Part shown: in pieces, positions 1 to 13,953 of the stretch
Layout: every line of letters begins with the position of its first letter
Numbering within the stretch: position 1 is the stretch's first letter
DNA from: Eutypella sp. D-1
Lineage: Eukaryota; Ascomycota; Sordariomycetes; Xylariales; Diatrypaceae
NCBI GenBank assembly: GCA_023313575.1
Contig: JAJTTP010000008.1
Span: forward strand, 496,001-560,000
Direction: 5' to 3'
Length of the DNA: 64,000 nucleotides
The notes under the pieces: model-generated
Database searches by the model: none
What the model was told of the DNA's origin: nothing
Seen by the model: only the letters and a program-made list of their open reading frames with translations
Program-made: the position numbers and the translations under genes

Positions 1-69
1 CGCTGTAAGGACCTAGATGACAAGTAAGTATTCATATATGGTAGCTCAATGCGAAGGCACCCAGACGAG

Positions 70-160
70 CCAGGCTACCAGGCTGCCAGGTCGCCAGGCA
101 AGCCAGGTAAAAAGGTAGGGATGTAGGGATGTAGGGAGGGGAGGGATGGGATGGATGGGT
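70..160. repeat. CCAGG-spaced repeats and TAGGGATG tandem repeat
   Basis: Five copies of CCAGG spaced about 8-9 bases apart (70-108) are followed by a short tandem of GTAGGGAT units that fades into GGGATGGGATGG. These are simple repeats. The TAGGG words are not a telomere array, because the unit is 8 bases and there are only about three copies. Confidence 0.6.
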
Positions 161-3100
161 TCCACAAAACCTCAGGGCCGCCTTTTGGAGAAATGGGGTG
201 TGGAAGGGCATGAAGGGTGTGTTACTCTTGGCAGCTTGGAAAGTTCTCTGAGTAGGCTTGGGTAGGCCAAGGAGTCAAAAGAGCCCAGTGTGAAAACCCA
301 AGAAAAAAGACAACGCCTCAATTAGCAACTTCTTGCGGACAGGCGGGCGATCGCACCCCTCCCCCCTCTTCCCCCCCCTTGTGGCCCCTCCGTACCCCTG
401 GACCCAGTACTTGGACTAACTAATTATGTAGAGTACAATACATTATCAACTCGTGCATATAATTTGCAGGGACCTTGTTCAGCCGAGAGGATAGTACGGT
501 ACCGAAATCATATGCACACCCACACCACCATTACAATTAACTACTGTCATCGACATCGCCATCACAAACCCTTTGATGCCCGCTGTCCTGGTTTGGTACG
601 GGCTGTCCTAGTGGTTGTTGCATATCGATCTCTGAGCACATTACCGCGACGAGTAGTTACCAGTCAGTTGTTGCGGTTATTGGCTTGGCCTTTTATCACA
701 TGGATGTTACTGTTGCCCTACTTTTTAACTCCGTATCCATTCGGGCTTCTTTCACATTTGCATGTACATAATAGCAAATAAATTAAGCTATGGTTTCGTT
801 ACCAAGACAATCAGCCAAGAAAGAAAGGCCGGGGAGGGGACAGACGGACTGGGACTTTTTTTCCTTCCCTTTTTTTTCGCTATGTAGACTAGATATTGGG
901 AATTTCCCATTATGTAGTGTAGGGCTGTTGGGTTGTTAGCTCTATACTAACGGCACAGAAACTAAACTTCAAAAGGGGTAGGTAAGAGCTGGTTAGTAAG
1001 GAATTATAACGTCGGAAGACTTGGGCTAATTACTACTCGGTTAGAATAAAATAGGTAATTAGCCAGGCATCTTACTTGCCTATCGCATCTTAGTCTATTT
1101 CTTCGCTGGTCCATTTTTATCGGGGCGATGTTCTTCGATGTACAGCACAGCATATCAGGTTGTATCTCCACTGGTTTGAAGACATCTCGATGCCGCCGGT
1201 GGCCTGTTTTACCTCAAGACACACAACGTTGGTCCAAGATCGAGAGTGGGGGGAGACGAAGACGGTTCAAACGAGAAAAAGAAAGAAGAAAAAAACATCA
1301 TCTGCAACGGCCGCAGCACAGTTACAAGCCATCCCCAGAAATGAACCACTTGCGTAATTCAGCCAGTATAATGATCGAATCAATCAAGACTGAGAGTACT
1401 TGCTCATTGCCGTCCCGGAAGCTAGTTTCTGGGCTGTTTAGTAGGTCTCTAGCGTCCGTGTAGGGGGGCAGTGATCTAAAACGGGCAACGGACAGCTGTT
1501 ACCCTTCGCCTTACCCAAGAAATGACGTTCAGCTCGATGAGATTTGCTAGCTATATGCCCCCGTACGATCCCTGAACTCCGCGGGCATTACGATACAGAG
1601 GATTTCCTCATGTAGAAATTACTCTGCAACTCATCCCCCCTCGCGCAACTTCTGGCATCATATTGCGAAGGTCATCGCCGACACGAGACATCTGAAGGCG
1701 AAATCGACAAAACCCTAGATATGCTTCTCGTAAAAGAAAAGAGGAAATGGGAAGGCGACATTCGATAGTTTCGCGCGAAGTTAACCGAGACTGGCGCGAA
1801 ATACCTAGGTAATTAGTTAGGTAGGGTAGGTCGGTCGCATGGCCGAAACCTCGAATACCTACCCACTACTGGCTTGTCCATCATTGTCCGCCAATGTCGC
1901 ACAAGCTCTGATGTCCCGATGTGACCCTATATGTCCATCGCTGATTCATACTGCGTTCTGTTCACCGCAGAAAGCATTATTCTGCCTGCATGGTTCCGGA
2001 TTGGGACTCTCCAGTGGCTTTCCCTTGTGACGTGACAACCACCTATCTACTCGCAGATCCGCGCAATTGGGCGGTGGCTCGGGTACGCAATCCAGGGCCA
2101 AGGACGCCAAGATTGGCAGCGGAAGTGCCTATCGCGCCCCGGATATCGCAAAGTGCGCCCATAGTAACGAGACGGAGACTTCCGTCAATTGGTTCGAATG
2201 CGATATTTCCCTTTTCCTGCTTTTCCTCCTGAGAATGGCCCTAGGACGGCCCTGCCCGCATTTCAGGAGGGGGGAGGCGGGGAAGGCGGAGTTGGGCATC
2301 GGGAGTCGGCCACCGAACGGCCAACAGGAGGAGCAAAAAAGACAAGTATAGTGGGAATATCGTCCGTTCGGGGATTGTGGATGTTGATTTTGGATGATGA
2401 CATATCAACTACTCATCCTCTATTAGCAGTGGTTTTAACCACCTGGGCACAGGACATTTCTTAGTTAGGTACCTAGCCTATCTACATAGCAGTCTAGCTG
2501 TGACCAAGACCCAGGGGGATGAATAAGCAGCATATCGTGGCCCCCAATCTGGGAAGTCACAGGTACTAGTTACAGGTACTAGATACATACTAGACAACCG
2601 TGTGTCGGGACCGTGGAGAACGCCGAGAATGCCGAGCATATTACTGGAGAAAATGGTGGCTCAGGAGTACTGGGTACTCTTCCACGTGCTTTGCAAAAAA
2701 GTCTTCTATTTTTGGTTGGGTTTTTTCTTACCAAGCCTTAGCGCAGCATGCTTATTGGTAGACTCGGGATGCTCCCACGATAGGGCTGGCCAATCAGAGC
2801 ACTAGCAAGGGAATAGACAATCCTTATTCGGTCGCACTTGTATGTACCTAGTGGGTACGTGAGTTATGTATTTAGCATTGCTTTGTATCCCGCTCATCGC
2901 AGTTCTCCATGCGACAAGGTGGTATCTGGGGCCAAAGAAACGAATATCCGGGACCTCTTGGCAAATCTCCTAAATATCTAGCTACAATTGTTCCTTGTAG
3001 ATTGATAGTTTCCTCTTCCCTGATATACCTCCATATTTTGCCGCAGCTCCCATGCACCGGATAATCTCCTGATCGGAGCAACTTCTTTGGTTTGGTATTT

Positions 3101-6100
3101 ACTGGTCTTTCATTTATGTGTATGTTTTGTCTGAACCAATCTAGCCCACTCAGGCGACCGAATGTCGTTGTCGTCTAATCCTCCCTGTACTCACAGCCCG
3201 TCCACTCCAGATTGCTAGGTTCAGATAACCTACCAGGTACTTTCCATGTAGCTATGCAACTACGGATTAAGCTTGTCTTAAAAGCCCCATTTTATTAACT
3301 ATCGGCGGGCAGGTAGCAGATATACTATTATGTAGCCGCGCTCGGAAGGCAGCCTTGCCAATTATAGAACTAGATCGATTGAGGGTCGTGCGATAGTCTC
3401 TAGCAAGACAAGGTGGCTGTTTTGTCTTCAGCCTTATGACGCCCTCCCTACGTGAATCATGCCGACGTTACGCCGTTGTCTTCAGTTAAGTGAACCCTCT
3501 GCTGACGCTCTTCAGGGCGCCCCTCTATTATGTAGTAGTTTTAATTTCCAGCATTTTATGTTTACTTATTGTCGCGGGCACCAATGATGCAGTAACGGCG
3601 AACCACATTTGATATGAGCAAAAGGGCGACGATCTCTTCGGCCCTAAGCCGAGGAGCGTGGCTATTAGATCGCTGCTCGCTCTCATAATAACTACTGTGT
3701 ACATTGCCCCAACCCATGATTTGCAAAATACCTTAAAATAGATATCAATTTGGAAGAACAATGGAGCTTTGATAATTATTCACTAGAAATCGAGATAAGA
3801 GCAAGAACTCTAAGGCAAGACGGCGATGACGCCAGCTATTATTGTGATGATCCCGGCTCATATTTGCATGCCCGGACTGTTGTAGTTTGTGAAACTATCT
3901 TGGGTATCGTCAATTTTAGAAATTCGCGTCGGCATAAACCCCTCTATGGTCTTCTTTGTGTGTCCTGTCCAATCGTTGGCGTGTCGGACAAGTCCCATCA
4001 ACTGGCCATGTGCTTCGTTGTCTATTAGCTCAGTCCTTTGCACATTCCCAACTTGGCACTCAACGGCAAGTTCCTTAACACCCCTTGTCATAGCGTGGAC
4101 GTTTTAATGAAGAGCTGAAGCTAGTGCGGGTACTTGTATATACTTCGCCATGCTATAGAGCCAGCCTTCAGCCTTGGCGACGTCGACGCTGATTGATCAG
4201 AATCCGAGTTTTGCAGTTCTGCATGGTACTACTGGTAAGTACTAAGGGGGGAACTGAGCATCGTGGCTGTTTAATGGTTTCAGCGCTTCACTAGGTTACC
4301 AGAACCGTTGGACGATCTACCTACAGTCTCGCCGTCACCCGCCGACCCACTAGGTGCTGACGCGAGAAGCTTGGGAGAGGTTTGGAATGCCCTGCCTCTT
4401 TAGCGGGTTGATGTGTAGCTAGGTAGATAATTAGCTATCATTGCGTGCTTCTACTGCTGACAGTACACCGACCGTGCGGGCAGAGGCGTTGGAGTAAACC
4501 ATAGCTGGCAACTGGTATATGTGGTTTTTGGAGCGACTTCGCCCCCAAAAAGCCCTCACAGAATTGAATTAGAGTTCTCACCTCACATGGCACCCCGTCT
4601 TCCTTCCCCTTCTCCAGTGGAAAGGGAAGGAACCTTTAAAGCCGTGCGCGAATCTGCGCCGGTTCTAGTAGGGGGATGCTAGCTGCATGGCGCCGCGCCC
4701 TCGGGTCATGCTATTGGGTACCGCCGCTGTGATCCATGGATCTCAACAGAGTACCGTAGGTATGTAGTCAGACCGACCGCCCATGCGAGATCCCAAAGCA
4801 GTAAGATACGACCCCCTTCCGTTCGTCTGGGAGAAGATAGAGAGAAAAGCATGGGGAATTGCTACCCAATACGAAGCAGCCAAAGCGCAACGGCATTTTT
4901 TGATTTGTTTTCCAGAGTATCGGAATCTCTCGTCCGGAGTCTCGAGCCGACGAACAAAATAGGTGAAGAACAGTGCCGGTCGCACACACACGTAAGCTGC
5001 GGCCTCGAGATGATCGCGAAGTACTACAGAAGGTTTTTATTCCTTCGATACAGGGGTTTGTCATGCACGTACATAGTATGTCCTTGTCTTTCCGTCTGTG
5101 TCTCTGCGGCGTGGCTTGATTCCGTAGGTAACGAACCGTGATTTCGGTAACGGGATTAGCTTCGACATCGAGGACAAACTCGATTTCTCATCCCATGCAA
5201 AGGCGCACACATACTTACTACGTAAATACACTCTCACTTACTAGGCGTTTCACATTTGTAAATTGGGCTCGACTGCTGCGATTTCTGTCGCTTGTGTGGC
5301 CACACGTTTTTCTCGCCCCCACGGCTCTAGACCTGCTATACTAGGAACATTGCCCCTTAACATTAGCCTCGAGGCCTGGGCAAGCATGGGCTGCATGGAT
5401 TCGCCCGCCCCCTTATTACAAACCTGCATCGAGGGCATTGCTCGCGACTTGTGATGTCGATTTTTAAAGACCATTTTTAACCCGGGTTTGGGATGGGAAA
5501 GGGGGGGGGGGCGCTCAAGGGTGCTGGCTTAATAATCCCCAGGCATGGTACAAAGTGAATAACTATCTCGAGGCTGCCTAGATCCGTATATATCCCCCAC
5601 AGTTGAACCCATGCTCTCCCTCCTATGTATGCACGAGACCTTTATGCCGGGCAGAGAGGACAGGGAACATTTGTTTGCTAATTATTTCCTGGCTTTCCCC
5701 ACTGCCTGGGCCATGCACTGATGGATAGCTGGATCTCTGGAGCTAGCCGACTGGGTAGAATAGGAGGCGACGATGAAGCGGTCCTGCCACGACAGTGGGC
5801 ATGGAGTCTACTATTATCGTCCAATCGTCCTATTAGTTACAAATACCATAGTATGCACAAATAGAGACCGTTGCCGACGACCAAAACCACATCTTTACAT
5901 AGTTAATGGTATCAGGTCCGCTAATGGGGCCCCATCACAAAAGGACCCCTGTTGGTGATCGACGCACTACTCAGGATGTGCTTTAATTGGTGTGCTCGGA
6001 AATCTTAGTTCCTTATTTTTGGTCTAAATTCGCTGCCGCATCGACCAGACGGAACCCAAGTACCAGACTTTTGGGGTTCCAAGCACCCGGCGATAACATC

Positions 6101-6699
6101 ACGAATACTACCCTAATTGTGCCCATGGCTTCAACAAGAGGGTTAATTCCCCTCACCTTTCTCTGAACCGTCAATTACCCTGCGGGTTGATTACGTGGCA
6201 TATAGTTGTCAAATGAGCCCAGGCCATCATGTCACGTTCGACAAGCACGGAGGGGATATGGCGAGGAGGCCAGCATATGCCCATGTTTAAAACGCGTGCA
6301 TCTTTTGATGCTGCACTAGAACAGCGCCTTGTTTATGTATCCCTGGCAACCCGGATATCTACCTATCGGTAGGTACTTGCGTTAGTAAGAGATCGATACA
6401 AGGTACCGCATACCTAAAGCGGTAACGTCTTCTATACTCTACAGACCAAGGTTTCCGATAGGTCGGCAACCGGCTCAAGAATTGGGGAATCTCGCATGTG
6501 CGGTCCTTGTCCATAACATTTAATCCTTGCGGGCTACTCTGATTATTAGCTCTACTATTATTTGAAATCTAGGATGTGCTGCCCTGGTTGTTAATCCTGG
6601 TATCCATATCGTTTGGCAGCTCCATATTTATATGTACGGAACTTTTATGCGGGTCCCGCGTTAGCTAGGTTACTGACGATCATCTCTAGGTCTTAGAGT

Positions 6700-6732
6700 A
6701 CCTAGGTATTTTACCTAGGTACCTAGCTTGCC
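6700..6732. repeat. Clustered TACCTAGGTA palindromes
   Basis: Two copies of ACCTAGGTA lie within about 30 bases, the second running on as ACCTAGGTACCTAG. This is one local cluster of a motif that recurs throughout the window, always outside coding exons in the places I noted. Confidence 0.6.
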
Positions 6733-9700
6733 TGTATTGGTAGTTAGGGCACCGCATGGTACGATCAGTACTGGGGCAACTTTAACGACTTTCTAATAGT
6801 GTATTCGGGAATAGCAAAAAATAGATATATTTTATACGGGATTTGCCGTTGAGCCGCCGCAGGCCTCTTTGATACCCACCGTGCTCCTATAATAAAACAT
6901 GTGGTCAACCATAAACCCAGTTGTTGCTCGAACGGTGGAACCAGTTCGCGATCGAGAAGAGAGAAAGCGTCGAGACTACTACGTAAATAACCCGGAGGAA
7001 AAAAAACCACGGAAAAAGCAATAGGAAAGCAGCCTTAGCTTGATTCACCTGAGAACGAAATTAGTCACTATGGCCATTAATGGCAAACGTATCATTGTCC
7101 TGGCTGGCCTGGCCTAGCAAAGCAGCTAGCAATTGTATAAGATGTCCACGGTAGCTCTATATACAATTTGCATGCTTTTCTGCCACTGACTAATAGAGCA
7201 CCTTGTATATAATCGAAGCCACTACGTAATGCATGGGCGTAGGAATGTTGCCTACCGGTTTTTGGCCTGGCAGCTGCCTGGGAGATGTCGCGCACTGAAC
7301 CAAAAGACATTCCCCGTCTTGTCCCTCTTCCCTTTACCACCACTTTGCGGTATGCGGTGGCCATTTTCTCTTTAAGAGTCATGTGAAGAGCGAGAACATA
7401 TACACAATAGCGTTTTTCTCAAAAAGCTGTAATCCCGTAGTTTGGGAATGCCAAGCCGACTACCCGTGCTACTTCCAGCAATGACAGCAGCGTTTACTTG
7501 ATGTACACTGGTACATACCTAGTGACGTACCTGAGGAGACAGTTGGTGGTAGGTATTCTATGTAGGTACATAGCTGAACACGCTGCGCTACTGATTAAGG
7601 TACTTACGTAATGCACGCTTGTCTATCACCCGCCTGCACCCGCTACCGTGGGTACCTACCTGTCATAGGGCTGAAGAGTGAGCGGCAGAGCAGCTGTATA
7701 TTTTCCTCCTTACCTCGACGCGGATACATTTCGAGTATTACTCTCTCCAGGCCTCGAGAGATCGTGCCTTTGGAGGACTTTCTTGTCGTTCGGCTGCAGA
7801 CGCTTTTACTTGCAATCGCAGCCGCAACTTGAATTCATGCATCGGCATAATGAATTAGCTACGCAGTGAATGCTTGAGTTCTGTAACAGCGCAGTATCTA
7901 CGTGGTTGGATAGCCAGGGTAGGATATACGTACTACACTCTCCATGGGGACTACATACATCATAGACCAGGAGTGATATGAGAGTGGTGGCATGGAAATG
8001 CTTTTCCATCGTTTCACCCCACGTCGATATGCACCAGACGACGCCATAGAGGTACTATGTATATGCACGTATCTGGATAGGTACCTATTTACCCATAAGA
8101 GTAGATATGGGTGAAAGAGCTGGACGAAGACTTGGAAGAATGGGGGTTACGTAGCATCTTGTTACGCTTTAGGAACCAGTACCGAACAGGCCCCCCTGGT
8201 GATTTGTGGTGCGCTAGTGGGCTAGGGGATCGCAATCAATTGCCTTCCTTACTGCTCTGTTATTGCTGTCCTGGCTACTATGATCTAGATGTACTGTAGC
8301 TAGTAAAGCTGTTCAGGCCGAGTCCCGTATGTGCGGCTTTAACCCCCCTATCTCCTATCCGTCCGCCCAACGCCTGGACACCTCCCATTTTCTCGCACGG
8401 CTTGCATCGCGTCAATAGCCGGCGCCGAGGATCCTGTTCTGGAGGGTGGACGGGGAGGCGAGAGAGGGGCAATAACAATCTAGCGGTCTAGCTGCTCGGC
8501 GAGGCGTTTGTGCTGCCCGATCTATCTGATATCTTTGCATTATCCCCCCCGTCTATCCCACGGTCGCGGAATCATAATGATGATGTACTGCACATGGCAT
8601 GCAAGTGGCTCTGTGTGTATGTGTGCGTATGTATACATGTATACACGCTATGCCTCCATCCGCCTTTCTGAGTACACATACCTATCTCCCTGCCCTCCAT
8701 ACATTACAGAAACGCCCTGTTTCGGGGACGCCGCGAGCCACATGCTTTTTTCTCACTCATAGGGCTGAGCTACATACGATACGCAGGTCGAAGTCATCTT
8801 TCTCGCGGCGTAAAGTATCATACAGATGGCTTATACCCATGTAGGGAGTTCGAAAGGGCGCGGCATGCCAAGTAGCGCATTATCCAGCTCTACATGTAGA
8901 GGTACTTCTCTGTGCCCTTCTGGGGAAAGTCTGCGGACCCACCCATGAGGCTTGGCAACGGGCTACCGTACCCGTGTCCTCGGAGAAATGAGATTGATTT
9001 CTCTTCCGAACCTATGTAACTAGATACGAGAGCTCCTGCCCTTTAAGGCCTGTTGAAGGCGTAGTTGTAGAGAGGGAATATCGCCAACATGCCATGATTG
9101 ACTCGCGCGCCTTTCGAATGGCAGGCAGAGGCGATGTTGTCCGCGTATAATAACCAGGCACCCAAATGCCATACGGATAAAGACAAGGTACCAAGGATAT
9201 CTTATGAGTGCGTGCCAAATGTACAAGACCGAATTCGGTAGGGGTGGTATGTACACACTACGTAGTAGAGCAGGGGGGTCGTCGCCCGCTTCATGGTATC
9301 GGGGATCCCAGCTCGGCTTGGCAAAAGCTCAGGTCATGTGGCAGCGCCAGCCAGCCAGCCATCCAGTCGTTGTCGCCGAGAAATAGGTAGGATACATCAT
9401 AGATGTATCAATTTGCTACCACACACATAATCTAAGGCTATAGTGAAAGGTCAAGGTTAGTAATCAGAATGGAATTAAACTGAGCGCCGAGGACCTAGGA
9501 GTATTTCGTTTCCTGTAACACCTTGCGAGCACAGATGTTACCGTTGCTATCTGCGTAAAGTTGTATTCATCACAAGGCATGTTACTATAGAGGTCGCCGA
9601 GCGGATCTCCGAGTACGCCCCCTCTCCCTTTTCGGGATGTTGCTTAATCACATCCGCGCAACCATGCGACACGTCTCCTTGCCTCCCTCCTCTATAGGCC

Positions 9701-11104
9701 GACTGATAGCATTCTATAGCCGCTGCCGGTGATGACATGACTGAGGGTCCCTGTCTTGCGCGTCGCGTCGTGCTATGCCATGCCGCATTGATGCGAACCC
9801 AGCAAGCGCGGCTATCGCAAAATAAAACGTTGTCGCAATGTCGTATCGATGACTCAAATAGCTATATTCTAGATATCTATCTATCCAGACTAGTAGCCGG
9901 TAGTGTATAATGACTGGATGAATGGATACGTCTACGCAGAAAAGGACTCCGGAGTCACATCTGCGGAGATGTGTGTGAACGTATTTTTTCGCGAACTCTT
10001 GCCCAGGGCCACCGGATATCTCTTTCGTCTTCTCTTGTCCATCGGTGTCCCCCGCCGCCATTCGTCATCTGCCTCTATCACTCAATTCATTGCCTGATAT
10101 CTACCGTACACCATGTACATGCACATATATACGATCATATGGATGGGGTTAGGGCTTCGAGTACGCAGGTAACACACCCCATTGATCTGGCAGGTTGGGT
10201 ACCTTAACCGCTGCATGTGTATGTAACCCAAAAATTATCGACGTGCGAATAGTCTCATAACACATGCTCTAGGTAGACACGCTAGCTACCGGAGCAGGGC
10301 AACGGATGGGCTGAGCCGACGAGAAGTTGCACATGACGATGATCTATTGTTTGCCATTTTATCCAGAACCCGCCTCAATATATGGAACTCCAAGGAAGAG
10401 GAAAGAGTCAACGTCCTAATTCGCCTCTAGTTTCCAATCGTTTTACGGACTGGAGCATTTTGGCCTGGGCTACTTACGCAGGCTACCACATACCTCCTAG
10501 ATTGTACTATAACACATAGTACCAGTATTGAATTTTTATTGATGATAGTATGAAGCATCTGTGTATGTAGGTTACTACCTAAGTATAGTTAAATGCTACT
10601 AGTGTTAGTATGGTATTCTGTGTAGGTAAGGCCTGGTGGGATATTCTAGCTGATAGGTTACCGTGGCCCACATCCATAGCACACAGTACATAGAGGTGTC
10701 CGTTGCAGACGCATCCCTATCAGGTACACGCTTACAAAAGCCGTTTCGTCTACATTCATGGTTGATATCATCGGCGCCCAGGTAGGTACCTACGTTCTAG
10801 ATTCAACTTTGGAACCCATTCAGTCTTAACTGATGTATATATTAGAACTGGGAGGTACACGAAGCAGCATATGCTGGTGGTTATGTACCTACATAGATAG
10901 ACAGATACATAGGTAGTGTGTCCGTATGTGCGTGTGTATATACCCAGTTACAGGCGTCGCATCGACGCAGTTAGGTGCTTAGTAGGTGTTTGTCCACATG
11001 GGCATGATGAGATGGAACTGGCGGTGGTGCAGGGTGGGTGCTATGTACATACAGTGGCTGTCTACAGTGATGACAGCGGGGGGTCGTAAGGGGTCTCAGC
11101 AGCA

Positions 11105-11180
11105 GTACCTACTTACCTACATAGGTACCTAGGTACCTAGGTAGGTATGTACTACACATGACATGTACATACATACAAGC
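11105..11180. repeat. Dense palindromic TAGGTACCTA cluster
   Basis: An unbroken run of alternating TACCTA and TAGGTA words forms nested perfect palindromes (ACCTAGGTACCTAGGT core near 11122-11140), followed by ACATGACATGTACATACATAC. It could fold into a hairpin. No flanking target-site duplication or terminal repeat is evident, so I do not call it a transposon. Confidence 0.6.
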
Positions 11181-12061
11181 TACGGAGCACCCTGACAACT
11201 CCCCAAAACCGTCTGTGGATGCATACCTCTTAGATACCTAGGTATTGATGTGTACCGAGTACCACAGGTACTATGAGTACCTACCCTGTGTAGGTATGGA
11301 GACATGTAAATGTGGAGAAACAGGGCGGGCAGGCGGCCGGGCATGCAATGGTGGGGAAAAAGGGTCCTGAGGCGAAGCAACCTTGAAAAAGATGCAGGAT
11401 GGAAAAGTCAACCCACCGCTCTTTACAGGGGTCTTTCACACTCTCTGCAAGGTCTTATATGGAGGACTGGCGGTCGGCGCGGTCGGCACTGCAGGTGGGA
11501 GACCTGCAGACTGCAATCCAACGGGACACAGATCTAAGTCAATTTTCTTTGTGATGGACCATTCCCACCAATCCCACCTTTTCCTACTCGCCCCATTCGT
11601 GGGCTTTCCTTAGGCGCGGCTGCGCGGAAACCGGGGAGTGAATGTGCCAATGTGTTATCCATTCATATGCACATGCAAGTACCTACTTGCGTACTGGGAC
11701 GGCGGAGACGAGAACGGGGACGAGGACGGGGACGGGGACGACGATGTGCGATGTATGTAGACCGTGGAGAAGACTGGGGCTGGGACTGGACCGTTCGGGT
11801 GCTATAGGACGTACGACATATTACCTCGTGCCGCTACCGCCAATTAAACTACATAGTAACTATCTATTCTGTAGGTTCTGTAGGTAGGCCACCTGGCAGT
11901 CCACTTTGTAAATCCACATGGTCCACGCCTTACTGGGTTTTCTATCTCGCTCTAATATCTATAGTAACCCACGTGCTGAGGCGCTGTCCGTACAAGCACA
12001 GCACAGACAGACACACAGACAAACAAGAAGACTGAATCTCGTTTGATCGTTCAAGGAGATC

Positions 12062-12101
12062 CTTTGCTTGCTTGCTGGCTTGCTTGCTGCCCCCCCCCCC
12101 C
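12062..12101. repeat. (CTTG)n tract followed by a C12 run
   Basis: GCTTGCTTGCTGG-type tetranucleotide repeats run directly into twelve consecutive C residues (12090-12101). Simple sequence. Confidence 0.7.
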
Positions 12102-13937
12102 AACTTCTTTGCCGCTTCTCACAGCCTCGGTCGATCTTCTCGGCCCATGTTCGTATATGATCCTTTCCTTGCACAAATGACCGCTTTATCCCTACCTTTT
12201 TGCCGGTGAATAATTAAATCGTTGCAGGTATGTGTAACGTCAGAACCCTTCCCATCCTCCCGTTTAGTCCGCTTCCTAACCGCGTATAGCGTACAGCATA
12301 CAGCGTGTAGCGTATAGTGTCATCTAACCACGAACCATCCCTAGCGTCTGGTGTTAGGCATACTTACTTACTACACAGTACAATTGGAATATTCCGCCTG
12401 AGCTGAGTTGAAACAGGCAGGTCGTTAACGAAATAACGCCTAACTACCTCATATATAGAATCCTGTTGAGATCTTCCATCTACTAAGAATATCTGCTACT
12501 GTGATGTGAGTCCCCCGACGATGAACCGACGATATACAGCAAGAGACCCCAATCCCCCGGATGTGTGCCGAGCTGATTTATTCGCGAAGATCTGGGCAGA
12601 CCAAAGTCCCATGTCGCAGTGACACGTCGGGTAGGCAGAATGTTGCGGCTCAGAAGACGTACCCACTTGTCCTACGAGATCGGCCAGCCTCGGTTTCAGT
12701 ACAGCTTCAAGTCGCACGGCCGTAGTGTGCGGCGGTCTATCGGACTCTATCCATCTTTTCATCATATTGGCCTCTCAGAACTAAGCTGCGCTACTTGGAG
12801 TTAACCGACGAACTGATCAGGGAGCACTGTCAATTTCAGGTATCGAGGGCCGGAGGGCCGCGGGCTGCGGCGTTGAATCCCTCTCGCCCGCAATTTGTGG
12901 GCTAACCTGGCAGTATGATATGATCAAGCCTTGATCTTCAGCTACAAAACAGCAGTAGATCCACCTCGAACCTCCGGCCGAGTGTTGTCGCCATAGGCTC
13001 GGTCTTTCCCCACACCAGGCCTATGTCCCGCTAAGGCTCTAGGCTGAGAAACGTGGGCTATTTTGTGATCCGCCGGTGCAATGAAACAAACCCCATCGCC
13101 CCGTTCACCCCTGGAGCTATTGTGCGCTAGTAGTAGCAGCAAGCATCACAGGCCCAGTCCACAGACGGCAATTTCCATTAGGGGATCACAACTATCTCTC
13201 GCAGGGCTGGATAAGGGCTCCAAACATAGTCCGTACGTCGACAATAATGGTGTGATATACGTTAAATTTAGAAACTGGCGAAATTTGAGATGGGCATAGA
13301 CTGTAGCCCGGTCCAATGCGGCAGCGGATAGTGCGCCTCGTCAGGCCTTGATGGAGGGGACCTTTTGTAATGGCTTGGAGCCGCCTTGCCGCCTAGCAGA
13401 TTTTAGGTTCAGCTGTAGCCCCATGATAATGGCCCGATCTGCCGGGGAAAATAATAAAGTGCTGAGATGGAGCGAGCCGTTACCTAGTGTAGGTAATCCA
13501 TTCCTACGGTATTTCCCTTCAATGATCTAGTAGGGGTGGGTGGGCGATACCTAAACATCGTCGCCGCATACACTTTCCGTTACAGTCTATTTACATCCTC
13601 GCACTCCCCCCATTTAGATATGTTCTAGGCATTGACTAATTACTGCTCTGCGTCGTCTATGCCATCGTCGCCTAGGCAGGCTTAAAGTACATCATATGTT
13701 TTCCCAAATCAATCTAGAACAGGCGAAACCTTTACGGATGGGTCTTAAGGAAACCAGGTGGGAAAGCAAAAATAGTGCGGCATCCCGCTTCCGGCAAGCT
13801 AGATCTCTCTTACGGACTGCCAGAGTTACCATTCGGACACTACTTTGCAGCAACTTACTACGCAGCTCCGGCGGCCGAGCCTCTTCCTATCGCCCGAGAC
13901 TACGGACTGCGGCCATAAAAGAACGCCGACCCGGCGT

Positions 13938-13953
13938 GGGGGGGGGGGGGGGG
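13938..13953. repeat. G16 homopolymer
   Basis: Sixteen consecutive G residues on the plus strand, inside non-coding DNA. Confidence 0.8.

Noticed and set aside
115..145. TAGGG words suggesting a telomere
   Set aside because: The unit is GTAGGGAT, not TTAGGG, only about three copies, and normal sequence continues on both sides.
2180..2205. GGTTCGAATGC resembling a tRNA T-arm
   Set aside because: The flanking bases do not pair as a T-stem, and no A-box or acceptor stem lies at the right distance.
3858..4091. 77-codon minus-strand frame that looks faintly protein-like
   Set aside because: Too short and no motif I can place. It could be a gene relic but cannot be supported.
9714..10061. 115-codon minus-strand frame
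   Set aside because: No motif, no splice partners, no conserved pattern.
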